A stretch of DNA of 12,783 nt from Bacillota bacterium (GTDB lineage Bacteria; Bacillota; Clostridia; Lachnospirales; Lachnospiraceae). The notes beneath the pieces are model-generated. The model saw only the letters and a program-made list of their open reading frames with translations, searched no databases and was not told where the DNA came from. The translations under genes were made by a program, and so were the position numbers. Location: positions 1 through 12,783 of the forward strand of contig JAFAFU010000050.1 in assembly GCA_023423335.1 (NCBI GenBank), given 5' to 3'. Below, piece by piece: positions 1 through 7,452 of the stretch (position 1 is its first letter; the number at the start of each line of letters is the position of its first letter).

Positions 1-1
1 G

Positions 2-1099
2 AAAAAAGCCGGTGTCCCGGCCTCTACGCAATTACTGGAGCAGGTGATCCGGGTTATTGTCGTTTATGTACTGGCTGTTTATTTCGGTAAAGGGAACCTC
101 CGGGTTACTTGTGAAATGGCTGTAACAGGTCTTGTAATCGGCGAATTTTTTTCCAGCATGTATAACGTTATCTCCATCTTTGTTACAAAGTCACCTTCGT
201 CCCTGTTGCTTATGGGACCCGATCCGAACGCAAAAGCCTCCGGCAGGCGGAATATATTAAAAAACATCCTGAGCTTCAGCGTCCCCTTAAGCGCTAATCG
301 TTTATTGATCAACATTCTTCATAGCATTGAAGCCATATTGATTCCGACTATGCTCAAAAGATTTGGTCTGACGAACAAGGATGCATTAAGTACCTTTGGA
401 ATTTTAAACGGTATGTCGGTACCCTTCATCATGTTTCCTACGGCGGTCATCAATGCTTTGGCCGTTCTCCTTCTCCCCATGATTTCCGAAGCACAGGCGG
501 TGAACAATGATAAGCTGATTGGAAAGACAAGCGCTGTTGCAATCAAATACAGCTTAATCATCGGCATCATCAGCACCGGTATTTTTATTGTCTTCGGACA
601 GGAGCTGGGAATTGCGATATTTCACAACGCAGAAGCCGGGGCCTATCTGATTATTCTGGCCTGGATCTGCCCCCTCATCTATCTTACCACTACCTTGGGG
701 AGCATCATTAACGGCCTTGGAAAGGCTCATATTACCTTTATCAATTCCGTCGCCGGGTCCTTAAGCAAGATCCTTATGACCGTAATACTAATTCCTCGGT
801 TTGGCATAAAGGGCTATCTTGCGGCCTTGTTAGTCGGCCAATTGATTGTTACGGGACTGGATACCTTCTCTGTAATCCGGTTTGTACATTTCCCCTTCAA
901 TGCGGTGGACAGTATTTTAAAGCCCGGTTTAATTGTGGCCCTGGCAGGCTTTCTGTTAAAAAAATTTGCGGAATATGCGCAAAAAATAACGCATATCCAC
1001 CAGGCAGTGATGATATTATCGTTCTGCTTGCTGTTCTGCGTTATCTGTATTGGTTTACTGATTATTACCCGCGCCGTATCCAGAAAGGATTTCAGATAG
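2..1099 (+). CDS. SpoVB/MVF-family lipid or polysaccharide flippase, C-terminal part
   Basis: Integral-membrane protein of the MVF/polysaccharide-exporter superfamily, resembling stage V sporulation protein B. Such proteins are thought to flip lipid-linked glycan precursors across the cytoplasmic membrane. The reading frame is open from the first full codon (AAA at 2), so the true start lies before the window; the GTG at 44 is an internal codon. 365 codons are visible before the TAG at 1097-1099. The visible part has about nine to ten hydrophobic segments, family-like patches such as the Gln-Leu-Leu-Glu-Gln-Val-Ile-Arg-Val segment at the edge, SVPLSANRLL, and NGLGKAHITF in the second half, and a short basic tail (SRKDFR). 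It converges on the diguanylate cyclase gene and overlaps its stop by 8 bp. The superfamily assignment is firm. Calling it SpoVB rather than a paralogue such as a MurJ or teichoic-acid flippase is less certain because the N-terminus and upstream genes are missing. Confidence 0.85.
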   Translation, partial: KKAGVPASTQLLEQVIRVIVVYVLAVYFGKGNLRVTCEMAVTGLVIGEFFSSMYNVISIFVTKSPSSLLLMGPDPNAKASGRRNILKNILSFSVPLSANRLLINILHSIEAILIPTMLKRFGLTNKDALSTFGILNGMSVPFIMFPTAVINALAVLLLPMISEAQAVNNDKLIGKTSAVAIKYSLIIGIISTGIFIVFGQELGIAIFHNAEAGAYLIILAWICPLIYLTTTLGSIINGLGKAHITFINSVAGSLSKILMTVILIPRFGIKGYLAALLVGQLIVTGLDTFSVIRFVHFPFNAVDSILKPGLIVALAGFLLKKFAEYAQKITHIHQAVMILSFCLLFCVICIGLLIITRAVSRKDFR

Positions 1100-2495
1100 C
1101 CGAGTTATAGAGGAGATAATTATTCTTTCCCTGCTCCTTCACACGGTACATCGCTTTATCCGCACACTGGATCAGCTGTTCATAATGCATCCCGTCCTCC
1201 GGATAGGATGCAATTCCTATGCTGCCGGAAATCGGTATTGCAAGGCCGTTCTCAAGATAAGTCGTATCCAGCACTTTGACTAAACTATCGGCTTTCATCA
1301 GGACCTCATCCGTGCTGTTAATACCTCCGGCAAAAACAACAAATTCGTCGCCGCCGATCCGTCCAATGATTTCCCCTTCGGAGAATACCTCCTTGATCCG
1401 TCCGATGACATAAATCAGAACTTTATCGCCCAGCAAATGACCGTAGCTGTCATTTACCTTCTTAAAATCATCAAAATCAATGAACATCAGAATATGCTTG
1501 CTGTCCTTGTTACCGTTGATATACTTATCAATCTTTTTGATCGTAATCTCTTTATTATAGACCCCGGTCAGCGGATCCCTGGTTGCCTTATATTCCAATG
1601 CTTCCAATTCACGCTTTTGGGAATCAACATTCACAAGCTTGCCAATCACACGGATCGGATGCTTTTCATCATCATATATCGTTTTACCCATGGCCTGGCA
1701 CCAGATATATTCATTCAAACGATCCTTCAGCCTGAACTGTGCTTCGATCATCTTCTTGCCTGAGGATAATTGCTGGCAGAATTCCAGATAAATCCCCCAG
1801 TCATCCGGATGAATCGAATCCCTTCTAAGTTCATTATTTTTATGGTACAAAGGAATAATCGGGGATTTGCCGAATAACTCCTTGTATTTTTCCGTGTAGA
1901 CCATCTCATCCGTCTTGATGACATACTCAAAGAGTACGTCCTTCGATAGCTCGGCAGCGATCCGGTAGCGTTCTCCTTCCAGCAGCAGCATCTCCTGCAT
2001 CCTCTTCTGTTCTGAAATATCAACAAAAACGGCAGAAATGGTATGCTTACCATCCCTTCCGAGAACACTGTTGCCATTGACCAGGGAATACAATATCTGC
2101 CCTGTCTTTGTTACCATCCGCACCTCCAGGGTCAAAGTATCGCTCCCCAGTTGTTCCTCAATCTCCTTACAGACATCGGTATCCGTCGGACAGAAAAAGT
2201 CCCGAATGCTCAGCTTGTTTGCTTCCCTGACTTCCTGCTTGCTATACCCCAGTAGTTCATAGAAGCCTCTGCTGGCATATAGTATCCTGCAATTGTCCTC
2301 ATAGACAAAGTGTACCAGACCTGCCTTGATACTGTTCGTAATTTTATTCAGCTCAAGCGCCGCCTTTGTGACTTTCTTTTCATGCTCGAGTTTAATAAAT
2401 ATGTTAATTACCACAATTACGATACATAAACATATAAATAGAACAAAACCTAAAAAGACCGCCGGTTCACTCTGAAGGTATTCCATCAATTTCAT
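1092..2495 (-). CDS. Membrane-anchored PAS-PAS-GGDEF diguanylate cyclase
   Basis: 467-aa signalling protein predicted to make cyclic di-GMP from two GTP. A single N-terminal membrane segment (about residues 13-34) is followed by a charged linker, a first PAS domain (about 52-165, ending VDISEQKR), a second PAS_3-like domain (about 175-292, with HPDD at 229-232 and ending VNVDSQKR), and a GGDEF domain (about 300-465). The catalytic domain starts with RDPLTGVYNK (306-315), has metal-binding Asp340 in FIDFDDFK, substrate-type Asn348 and Asp357, and an intact GGDEF at 381-385, so it should be active. The usual inhibitory I-site RxxD before the signature reads SEGE, so product feedback at that site looks absent. 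The start is supported by a purine-rich ribosome site (AGGGAGGGG, 6 nt before ATG). It lies 77 bp downstream of metA with no strong promoter visible between, so read-through from metA is possible. No EAL or HD-GYP domain is present. The PAS ligands are unknown. Confidence 0.93.
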   Translation of the reverse strand: MKLMEYLQSEPAVFLGFVLFICLCIVIVVINIFIKLEHEKKVTKAALELNKITNSIKAGLVHFVYEDNCRILYASRGFYELLGYSKQEVREANKLSIRDFFCPTDTDVCKEIEEQLGSDTLTLEVRMVTKTGQILYSLVNGNSVLGRDGKHTISAVFVDISEQKRMQEMLLLEGERYRIAAELSKDVLFEYVIKTDEMVYTEKYKELFGKSPIIPLYHKNNELRRDSIHPDDWGIYLEFCQQLSSGKKMIEAQFRLKDRLNEYIWCQAMGKTIYDDEKHPIRVIGKLVNVDSQKRELEALEYKATRDPLTGVYNKEITIKKIDKYINGNKDSKHILMFIDFDDFKKVNDSYGHLLGDKVLIYVIGRIKEVFSEGEIIGRIGGDEFVVFAGGINSTDEVLMKADSLVKVLDTTYLENGLAIPISGSIGIASYPEDGMHYEQLIQCADKAMYRVKEQGKNNYLLYNSAI

Positions 2496-2550
2496 AATAC
2501 ACCCCTCCCTCCGGAGTATTACTATTGATTACAATTCGTACGGAGTCCCT

Positions 2551-2614
2551 CTGATTATTACCAAGTCCCACCTTATAAATCATAGGGAGTGACTTGGTAA
2601 ACGTAATAATTCAG
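2551..2614 (-). repeat. Long inverted repeat across the metA stop codon
   Basis: TTACCAAGTC (2558-2567) and GACTTGGTAA (2591-2600) are perfect 10-bp complements separated by 23 bp that include the metA stop (2573-2575). The pairing can be lengthened to 17 bp, with a 6-nt and a 1-nt bulge on one side, by joining CTGATTATTACCAAGTC (2551-2567) with GACTTGG, TAATAA and TCAG (2591-2614). On the minus-strand transcript it is a stable hairpin at the end of metA, but no T-run follows, so it is not a canonical intrinsic terminator. It could protect the metA 3' end, reduce read-through into the cyclase gene, or bind a protein. Confidence 0.6.
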
Positions 2615-3478
2615 CCAATTTGTATATATAGCATTCGCATGTGCACGCCAAACCAGATTGGGCCGGTGCTCTGATTGGTCTGACGGATAATAATTCTTCG
2701 GTAAGTCTATTTCCAAGCCTTTATCAATGTCTCTTTTATATTCTTTATCCAATGATACTCTGTCATACTCCGGATGCCCCATAATGAAAATCTGCTTACC
2801 GTCCTGGGCGATCACGATAAATACGCCGGCTTCCTCTGATTCCGCCAGCAGCGTCAGTTCCTCGTGCTTAAGGATATCCTCCCTGGCAACTGTGGTATAT
2901 CTTGAATGGGGAGCATAAAAAACATCATCGAAGCCTCTTACAAACGGTACCTTGCGTTTTAAAACCCTGTGTTCAAAGATACCAAACATCTTCTTATCCA
3001 AGGTCAGCTTCTGAATACCATAATGATAATATAAGCCTGCCTGAGCTCCCCAGCAGATATGGAGCGTAGAGGTCACATTGGTTTTGGACCATTCCATAAT
3101 CCGGACCAGCTCATCCCAATAGTTAACATCCTTAAATTCCATAAGCTCCACCGGTGCGCCGGTAATAATCAAACCATCGAATTTACGGTCTCTGACATCC
3201 TCAAAGGTCTGATAGAACTGATCCAGGTGGCTGGTAGGCGTATGCTTACCGACATAAGTACCGGTCGTAAGAAACGTAACATCCACCTGCAGCGGCGTGT
3301 TAGAAAGGCTGCGTAACAACTGCACCTCCGTATCCTCTTTCACAGGCATCAGATTTAAGATAGCAATCTGCAGCGGACGGATATCCTGGTGCATTGCCCT
3401 GGTCTCATCCATTATGAATATATTCTCATCTTCCAATATTTTCTTTGCGGGTAAATCCCTTTGTATTTTTATAGGCAT
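2573..3478 (-). CDS. metA: Homoserine O-acyltransferase MetA, predicted acetyl-type
   Basis: 301-aa cytoplasmic enzyme that acylates homoserine, the first committed step of methionine synthesis. It has the full length of the MetA family and the glutamine-amidotransferase-like fold. Cys142 in HICWGAQAG is the acyl-accepting nucleophile, and His235 and Glu237 in MGHPEYDR complete the catalytic set at the same numbers as in E. coli MetA. Residue 111 (GAPVELMEF) is Glu; in studied MetA proteins Glu at this position goes with acetyl-CoA use and Gly with succinyl-CoA. The likely product is therefore O-acetylhomoserine despite the common name succinyltransferase. Start: ATG at 3478 is preceded by an AGGCGGTG ribosome site. 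The gene has its own promoter and a leader of only about 30 nt, too short for a SAM riboswitch. The cyclase gene follows 77 bp downstream. No other methionine gene is in the window. Confidence 0.95.
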   Translation of the reverse strand: MPIKIQRDLPAKKILEDENIFIMDETRAMHQDIRPLQIAILNLMPVKEDTEVQLLRSLSNTPLQVDVTFLTTGTYVGKHTPTSHLDQFYQTFEDVRDRKFDGLIITGAPVELMEFKDVNYWDELVRIMEWSKTNVTSTLHICWGAQAGLYYHYGIQKLTLDKKMFGIFEHRVLKRKVPFVRGFDDVFYAPHSRYTTVAREDILKHEELTLLAESEEAGVFIVIAQDGKQIFIMGHPEYDRVSLDKEYKRDIDKGLEIDLPKNYYPSDQSEHRPNLVWRAHANAIYTNWLNYYVYQVTPYDL

Positions 3479-3516
3479 CCGTCATCACCGCCTTTATTTT
3501 TTTCATAGCAAAAAAT

Positions 3517-3545
3517 ATCATACCATGTATGGTTTATAAAATCAA
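3517..3545 (-). promoter_or_regulatory. Sigma-A-type promoter of metA with an embedded inverted repeat
   Basis: On the minus strand TTGATT (3540-3545) and TATGAT (3517-3522) are spaced by exactly 17 bp, predicting transcription from about 3510 and a leader near 30 nt. The spacer holds ACCAT-2-ATGGT (3522-3533), an imperfectly palindromic dodecamer abutting the -10 box that could be an operator. No riboswitch or T-box fits in the remaining leader. Confidence 0.65.
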
Positions 3546-3608
3546 CCTTTATTCTTGCCAATATCCAAATTATGCCGATATTATTTTCGTATTATGTTGC
3601 AGAATAAA

Positions 3609-5606
3609 TTATTTCAGCATAGCTATGACATCCTCTTCCGTCAGGACAGCGACACCCAGTTCCTGAGCCTTTGCCAGCTTACTGCCCGCATTGTCGCCAG
3701 CCACAACATAATCGGTTTTTTTGGAAACGCTTCCGGATATTTTCCCGCCCCGGCTGCGGAGCATCTCCTCCATCTCACTTCGCCCCATGGTGGGCAGTGT
3801 TCCGGTCAAAACAAAGGTCAGCCCTTCTAATTTGTTATCCGAAGGTGCTGCCAGAGATTTAAAATTAACTCCGGCCTCCTCCAGTCTCCTTAGAATATCC
3901 AGGTTATCCGAATTAGAGAAAAACTCTGTGATGGATCTGGCTGTGATATCCCCGACGTCTTCGACAGCAACCAGCTCTTCATAGGAAGCATTCATTAAAT
4001 CATTCAGACTGCGAAAATGCTTCTTAAGCTCAAGGCCGGCCTGCTTCCCGATGTTCCTTATACCAAGGCCGGTAATCAAACGATCAATATCATTCTTCTT
4101 GCTCTCCTCAATCATATTGAGAAGTTTGTCCGTATTCTTCTCCTTCCCAATGAGCCCCTTTTCTATCAGCTCATCACGGTACCGGTTCAGATAATACACA
4201 TCTGCAATATCCCTAAGATACCCTTCCTTTATCAAGGCCTCCACATATGCTTCTCCAAAGCCTTTGATATCCATTGCATTCCTTCCGACAAAATTAATAA
4301 TATGCTGAGTCAGCTGTGCGGGACAATTGAGATTGACACATCTGGTGTCTGCCGTATTCTCATCCCTGACAGCAGGAGCTTTGCAGGAGGGACAGAATTC
4401 CGGAAGCTTAAAGGGATCGGTCCCCTCAGGCCTCTTATCCTTCACCACGGACAACACTTCCGGAATAATCTCTCCGGCCTTCCTTACCACAATGGTGTCA
4501 CCGATTCTGACATCCAGTTCGGAAATCCTGTCCTGGTTATGGAGTGTTGCCCTTTCCACACTGGTCCCGCATAACCGGATCGGATCAAAGATTGCCGTCG
4601 GAGTAATTCTTCCGGTTCTGCCGACGGAAAGCCGGATTTCCCTGATCACCGTTTCCTTCTCCTCCGGCGGGTACTTATATGCGATAGCCCATCTTGGCAC
4701 CTTGGAGGTAGCCCCAAAATATTCCCGGTCCTGTAAATCATCCACCTTGACAACAGCCCCGTCGATATCATAGGGAAAGCTGCCTCTGGATTCACCGATA
4801 TCCGTGATTGCTTTCCATACCTCCTCCGCAGTCCGGCATAGCTTAATATTCTCGATGACCTTAATGCCCTGGCCTGCCAGCCACTCCAGACTTTCAGAGT
4901 GCTTTGAGAAGGTGATTCCCCTGGCATCCTGTACATTGAAAACAAACAGGGAGAGCTTACGTTCCTTAACAACAGACGAATCAAGCTGCCTCAAGGTTCC
5001 GGCAGCACAGTTCCTGGGATTGGCAAACAGCTTCTTCCCTGCCGCTTCCAGCCTTTCATTCACCGCCTCAAAATCCCTGGCCTTCATATATACCTCTCCC
5101 CTGATTTCCAGGTAGGGTACGGGTGTCGCAAGAGCAGTCCTGACATCCCCGATTACCTTAATATTTTCCGTTACATCTTCTCCGTAATTAATGCCGTCCC
5201 CCCTGGTAATACCCAGGATCAGCTTACCTTCTTCATAACGCAGGGCTACGGACAGTCCGTCGATTTTCCGCTCTACGGCGAATATGACATCTTCCCGTTC
5301 TTTCTTAATCTTATCAACGAAGCTGTATACCTCTTCCTTTGTAAATACATCCTGGAGACTCAGCATGGGTACATTATGTTTAACCAGTACCCCGGCTTCC
5401 CGTTTCGCACTGCCTCCGATCTTTTTAGTCGGCGAATTCTCTGCGGCATATTCCGGGTGTTCCTCCTCCAGCTTCCTTAAGCGTAAGGATAATTGATCAT
5501 ATTCAAAATCAGAAATCTCCGGATCATCCTGATTATAATATCTGTCGTTATGATAATTTAACAGTTGTCTTAAGCTTTCAATCTCCTGTTTTACCTCCAT
5601 ACTCAT
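3609..5606 (-). CDS. ligA: NAD-dependent DNA ligase LigA
   Basis: 665-aa NAD+-dependent ligase that seals nicks in replication and repair; normal full length for bacterial LigA. Order: N-terminal Ia domain with the YYNQDDPEISDFEYDQL patch (about 23-39), adenylation domain with Lys114 in the ERKIDG motif as the AMP-accepting residue and TRGDG (134-138), OB fold (about 318-395), four-cysteine zinc finger (Cys405, 408, 423, 428), helix-hairpin-helix repeats (about 440-580, for example GLGIRNIGKQ), and a C-terminal BRCT domain (about 592-665). Nothing essential is missing. Start: ATG at 5606 has AGGGTG seven nt upstream; a second in-frame ATG two codons later (5600) is also possible and would shorten it by two residues. 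It lies 57 bp downstream of rluF with no terminator visible between, so the two are probably cotranscribed. The downstream metA has its own promoter. Confidence 0.98.
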   Translation of the reverse strand: MSMEVKQEIESLRQLLNYHNDRYYNQDDPEISDFEYDQLSLRLRKLEEEHPEYAAENSPTKKIGGSAKREAGVLVKHNVPMLSLQDVFTKEEVYSFVDKIKKEREDVIFAVERKIDGLSVALRYEEGKLILGITRGDGINYGEDVTENIKVIGDVRTALATPVPYLEIRGEVYMKARDFEAVNERLEAAGKKLFANPRNCAAGTLRQLDSSVVKERKLSLFVFNVQDARGITFSKHSESLEWLAGQGIKVIENIKLCRTAEEVWKAITDIGESRGSFPYDIDGAVVKVDDLQDREYFGATSKVPRWAIAYKYPPEEKETVIREIRLSVGRTGRITPTAIFDPIRLCGTSVERATLHNQDRISELDVRIGDTIVVRKAGEIIPEVLSVVKDKRPEGTDPFKLPEFCPSCKAPAVRDENTADTRCVNLNCPAQLTQHIINFVGRNAMDIKGFGEAYVEALIKEGYLRDIADVYYLNRYRDELIEKGLIGKEKNTDKLLNMIEESKKNDIDRLITGLGIRNIGKQAGLELKKHFRSLNDLMNASYEELVAVEDVGDITARSITEFFSNSDNLDILRRLEEAGVNFKSLAAPSDNKLEGLTFVLTGTLPTMGRSEMEEMLRSRGGKISGSVSKKTDYVVAGDNAGSKLAKAQELGVAVLTEEDVIAMLK

Positions 5607-5663
5607 GCCAGATCACCCTATCTTTCCACCAATTTACTTTACTCTCACTTGCCTTCGCAAATA

Positions 5664-6755
5664 TTATCTTCGCTTGTATTTGTCCTTATCCGCACCCGGA
5701 AGCCGTTCCTGCGGCTTTCCCCTGTCTGAAAACTGTTTCCGTGGCCTACCACTCTGCCCTGAAGGCTGTTTCCGTGGCCTATCACTCTGCCCTGAAGGCT
5801 GTTTCCGTGGCTTATCGCCCTGCTCGGAAAACTGTTTCCGCGGCCTACCACTCTGCTCGGAAGGCTGTTTCCGCGGCCTATCGCCCTGCTCGGAACGCTG
5901 TTTCTGATATCTCCTGGCTGCTTCAGCAGACTGTCTCCTCTGCCGTGTGTCCGTACCGGCAGATTTCGCCTGTACCCTTTCATCGGCGGCCTGCTTCCTT
6001 TGTCCGCTGCCGCCGGACTGTATCAGACGGTTCATCTCCTCAATTTCCTTCTCTGTTACATTCCGCCAGCTGCCCGGCTTTAATCTGCCTAAATTAATAT
6101 TCATGATGCGGATTCTGGTAAGCTCCGTAACTCGATACCCAAAATATTCACACATCCGGCGTATCTGCCTGTTCAGCCCTTGCGTCAGGATAATCCGAAA
6201 GGTAAACCGATCCACCGGAAATACCTCGCAGGGCTTTGTGATTTTATCCAGGACGGGAACCCCCTCGGACATCCGGCTTAAAAACTCCCGGGTTATCTCC
6301 TTATTCACCGTAACAATATATTCCTTCTCATGGTAATTTTCCGCTCTCAGTATTTTGTTGACAATGTTTCCGTCATTCGTAAGCAGTATCAGACCGTCCG
6401 AATCTTTATCCAATCTTCCGATGGGATAAATCCGCATTCCATACTGGATGAAATCCACAATGTTATCGGGCTCGTCCGAGGCAGTAGTACTCACGATCCC
6501 TTCCGGCTTATTAAAGGCAATCAATACCAGCCTTTCTTCCTTCCTTACCGGCTTCCCCTCGAAGGTAACACGACTGCTCTTTCCCACCTTGGAGCCCATG
6601 ACTGCGGTAATACCGTCAATCTGTATTTTGCCCTCAAGAATATACCGGTCAGCTTCCCTTCTTGAGCAGATTCCTGCCTCACTCAAATATTTATTTATTC
6701 TTACTTCTGCTTTTTCATCTCCCTGAGCGGTCAGATACTTCGTTCTTTTGGCCAT
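5664..6755 (-). CDS. rluF: 23S rRNA pseudouridine synthase RluF with repetitive basic tail
   Basis: 363-aa pseudouridine synthase of the RsuA/RluB/RluF branch. An S4 RNA-binding domain (about residues 17-62, VRINKYLSEAGICSRREADRY region) precedes the catalytic domain; the catalytic Asp116 sits in GRLDKDSDG. Segments DNIVDF, LVNKILRAEN-like NKILRAENYHEKEY, QGLNRQIRRMCEYFGY and TRIRIMNINLG match my recollection of E. coli RluF, which modifies U2604 of 23S rRNA, better than RluB. Start choice: the frame extends to a TTG at 6779 but that has no ribosome site, whereas ATG at 6755 has AGGA six nt upstream. After about residue 246 the protein becomes a disordered Arg/Gln/Pro/Ser tail. Residues 288-342 are five 11-residue repeats of the type SEQSGRPRKQF, with a degenerate sixth. 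E. coli RluF (290 aa) also has a basic tail but is shorter. Probably an operon with ligA 57 bp downstream. Confidence 0.9.
   Translation of the reverse strand: MAKRTKYLTAQGDEKAEVRINKYLSEAGICSRREADRYILEGKIQIDGITAVMGSKVGKSSRVTFEGKPVRKEERLVLIAFNKPEGIVSTTASDEPDNIVDFIQYGMRIYPIGRLDKDSDGLILLTNDGNIVNKILRAENYHEKEYIVTVNKEITREFLSRMSEGVPVLDKITKPCEVFPVDRFTFRIILTQGLNRQIRRMCEYFGYRVTELTRIRIMNINLGRLKPGSWRNVTEKEIEEMNRLIQSGGSGQRKQAADERVQAKSAGTDTRQRRQSAEAARRYQKQRSEQGDRPRKQPSEQSGRPRKQFSEQGDKPRKQPSGQSDRPRKQPSGQSGRPRKQFSDRGKPQERLPGADKDKYKRR
5728..5905. repeat. 33-bp tandem repeat inside rluF (five copies plus a partial)
   Basis: Five consecutive 33-bp units begin at 5728, 5761, 5794, 5827 and 5860, with a 13-bp degenerate start of a sixth at 5893. 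Units share the core CTGTTTCCG(T/C)GGC on the plus strand and differ at a handful of positions, mainly GAAAAC versus GAAGGC at the start and CCCT versus CTCG at the end. Because 33 is a multiple of three, copy-number change would add or remove whole 11-residue units of RluF without a frameshift. Confidence 0.95.
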
Positions 6756-6823
6756 TTTATTCCTGCTTTCCTTCTTCAATCAGTCTGCAATAGATTTATC
6801 GGTATTCAATCCATTCATCAGCC

Positions 6824-6921
6824 TAAGATTAAAAGCCAGCCTGGGCTGACTTCATTCGCTTCACTGTTTGTGATAAATTATACTTGATTTCATATCTTTC
6901 GTCCACTGGTTTTTAGCCTTA
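6824..6921. repeat. Imperfect inverted repeat flanking the rluF promoter
   Basis: CTGGTTTTTAGCCTTA at 6906-6921 and the reverse complement of 6824-6839 (CTGGCTTTTAATCTTA) match at 13 of 16 positions, with 66 bp between that contain the whole predicted rluF promoter. It could be a decayed small mobile repeat, a looping operator pair, or chance in this composition. Confidence 0.35.
6877..6905 (-). promoter_or_regulatory. Predicted promoter of rluF-ligA
   Basis: On the minus strand TGGACG (6900-6905) and a perfect TATAAT (6877-6882) are 17 bp apart, giving a start near 6870 and a leader of about 115 nt before the ATG at 6755. The leader contains a small G/C hairpin (CAGC-4-GCTG at about 6837-6848) followed shortly by TTTT, too short to call an attenuator. 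Confidence 0.6.
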
Positions 6922-6960
6922 AGACCCAGGCGTTTTATTGATCTGCCCGCATATGTCAGT

Positions 6961-7000
6961 AAAAAGCTGCCGTCTCAGACATTTCGTCCGAAGCAGCAGC
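6961..7000 (-). terminator. Intrinsic terminator after the 144-aa helical protein gene
   Basis: On the minus strand GCTGC (6993-6997) pairs with GCAGC (6966-6970), and inside it TCGGAC pairs with GTCTGA around a GAAAT loop, with a small asymmetric internal loop. A T5 tract (6961-6965) follows directly. It lies 17 bp past the stop of the 7018-7452 gene and isolates it from rluF. Confidence 0.75.
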
Positions 7001-7017
7001 ATGGTCCGGTTATTATT

Positions 7018-7452
7018 CTATAAATACCCTTTCATTGTTTCAATATTATTCTCTTCCTTGTGGATGAAGTCCTTTACAATCTGAACACTTGTCCCATCCG
7101 CATCTGTCTTATCGTGAAGCAGCTTCGTCATCTGAGTCATGCCCATTGTGCTTCCCTTCATTACCATTTCGGCAATCCGGCTGTCCGTAGGGTCCATCCA
7201 TGTGTTCATCTTTATATTACCTCTCATCATAGCCCGTTCATATAAAGGTTTTTCTTTTGCTCCGGCTCCGTTCTTAAGCAGCTGTTCCCTCGCTTTGCCG
7301 GCGATCTCCTGATAATCCTTCAACTGCTTATTCAGATCACGGATTAAATCTTTATTCTCAGCCTTATCCATTACCTCTTCAATTGCGGTTATTCCGATAC
7401 TGGCATTCTGGTATGTTTTTTCCAGTAAATCCAAATCAATATTACCTATCAT
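7018..7452 (-). CDS. Met-rich predicted four-helix-bundle protein, function unknown
   Basis: 144-aa protein that I do not recognise as a named gene. It has no signal peptide or membrane segment. Predicted helices lie at about residues 5-30, 33-60, 67-86, 89-114 and 119-143, with charged, heptad-like patterning, so a ferritin-like or spore-coat-like (CotF/DUF2383-like) bundle is plausible but unproven. Methionine is unusually common (12 of 144, clustered at 75-108 in MMRGNIKMNTWM and MVMKGSTMGMTQM). A canonical ferritin di-iron ExxH set is not evident. Start choice: the frame can be extended 17 codons upstream to 7503, but ATG at 7452 has AAGGAG seven nt before it, and the upstream extension would run through the inverted repeat and predicted promoter. 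It is single-gene in appearance: own promoter at 7475-7503 and own terminator at 6961-7000. Confidence 0.85.
   Translation of the reverse strand: MIGNIDLDLLEKTYQNASIGITAIEEVMDKAENKDLIRDLNKQLKDYQEIAGKAREQLLKNGAGAKEKPLYERAMMRGNIKMNTWMDPTDSRIAEMVMKGSTMGMTQMTKLLHDKTDADGTSVQIVKDFIHKEENNIETMKGYL

Noticed and set aside
3479..3608. SAM riboswitch or T-box before metA
   Set aside because: The predicted promoter leaves only about 30 nt of leader, and no conserved riboswitch core is visible upstream of it.
3545..3608. AATATC / GATATT hairpin as a ligA terminator
   Set aside because: A six-bp A/T stem with an 11-nt loop and no T-run is not distinguishable from chance.
5728..5905. Possible CRISPR-like array
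   Set aside because: The units are directly adjacent with no unique spacers and encode the tail of a conserved enzyme.
5605..5907. Plus-strand frame encoding Cys-rich 11-residue repeats
   Set aside because: It is the antisense reading of the 33-bp repeats in rluF. Repeats whose length is a multiple of three keep several frames open, and there is no ribosome site or family match.
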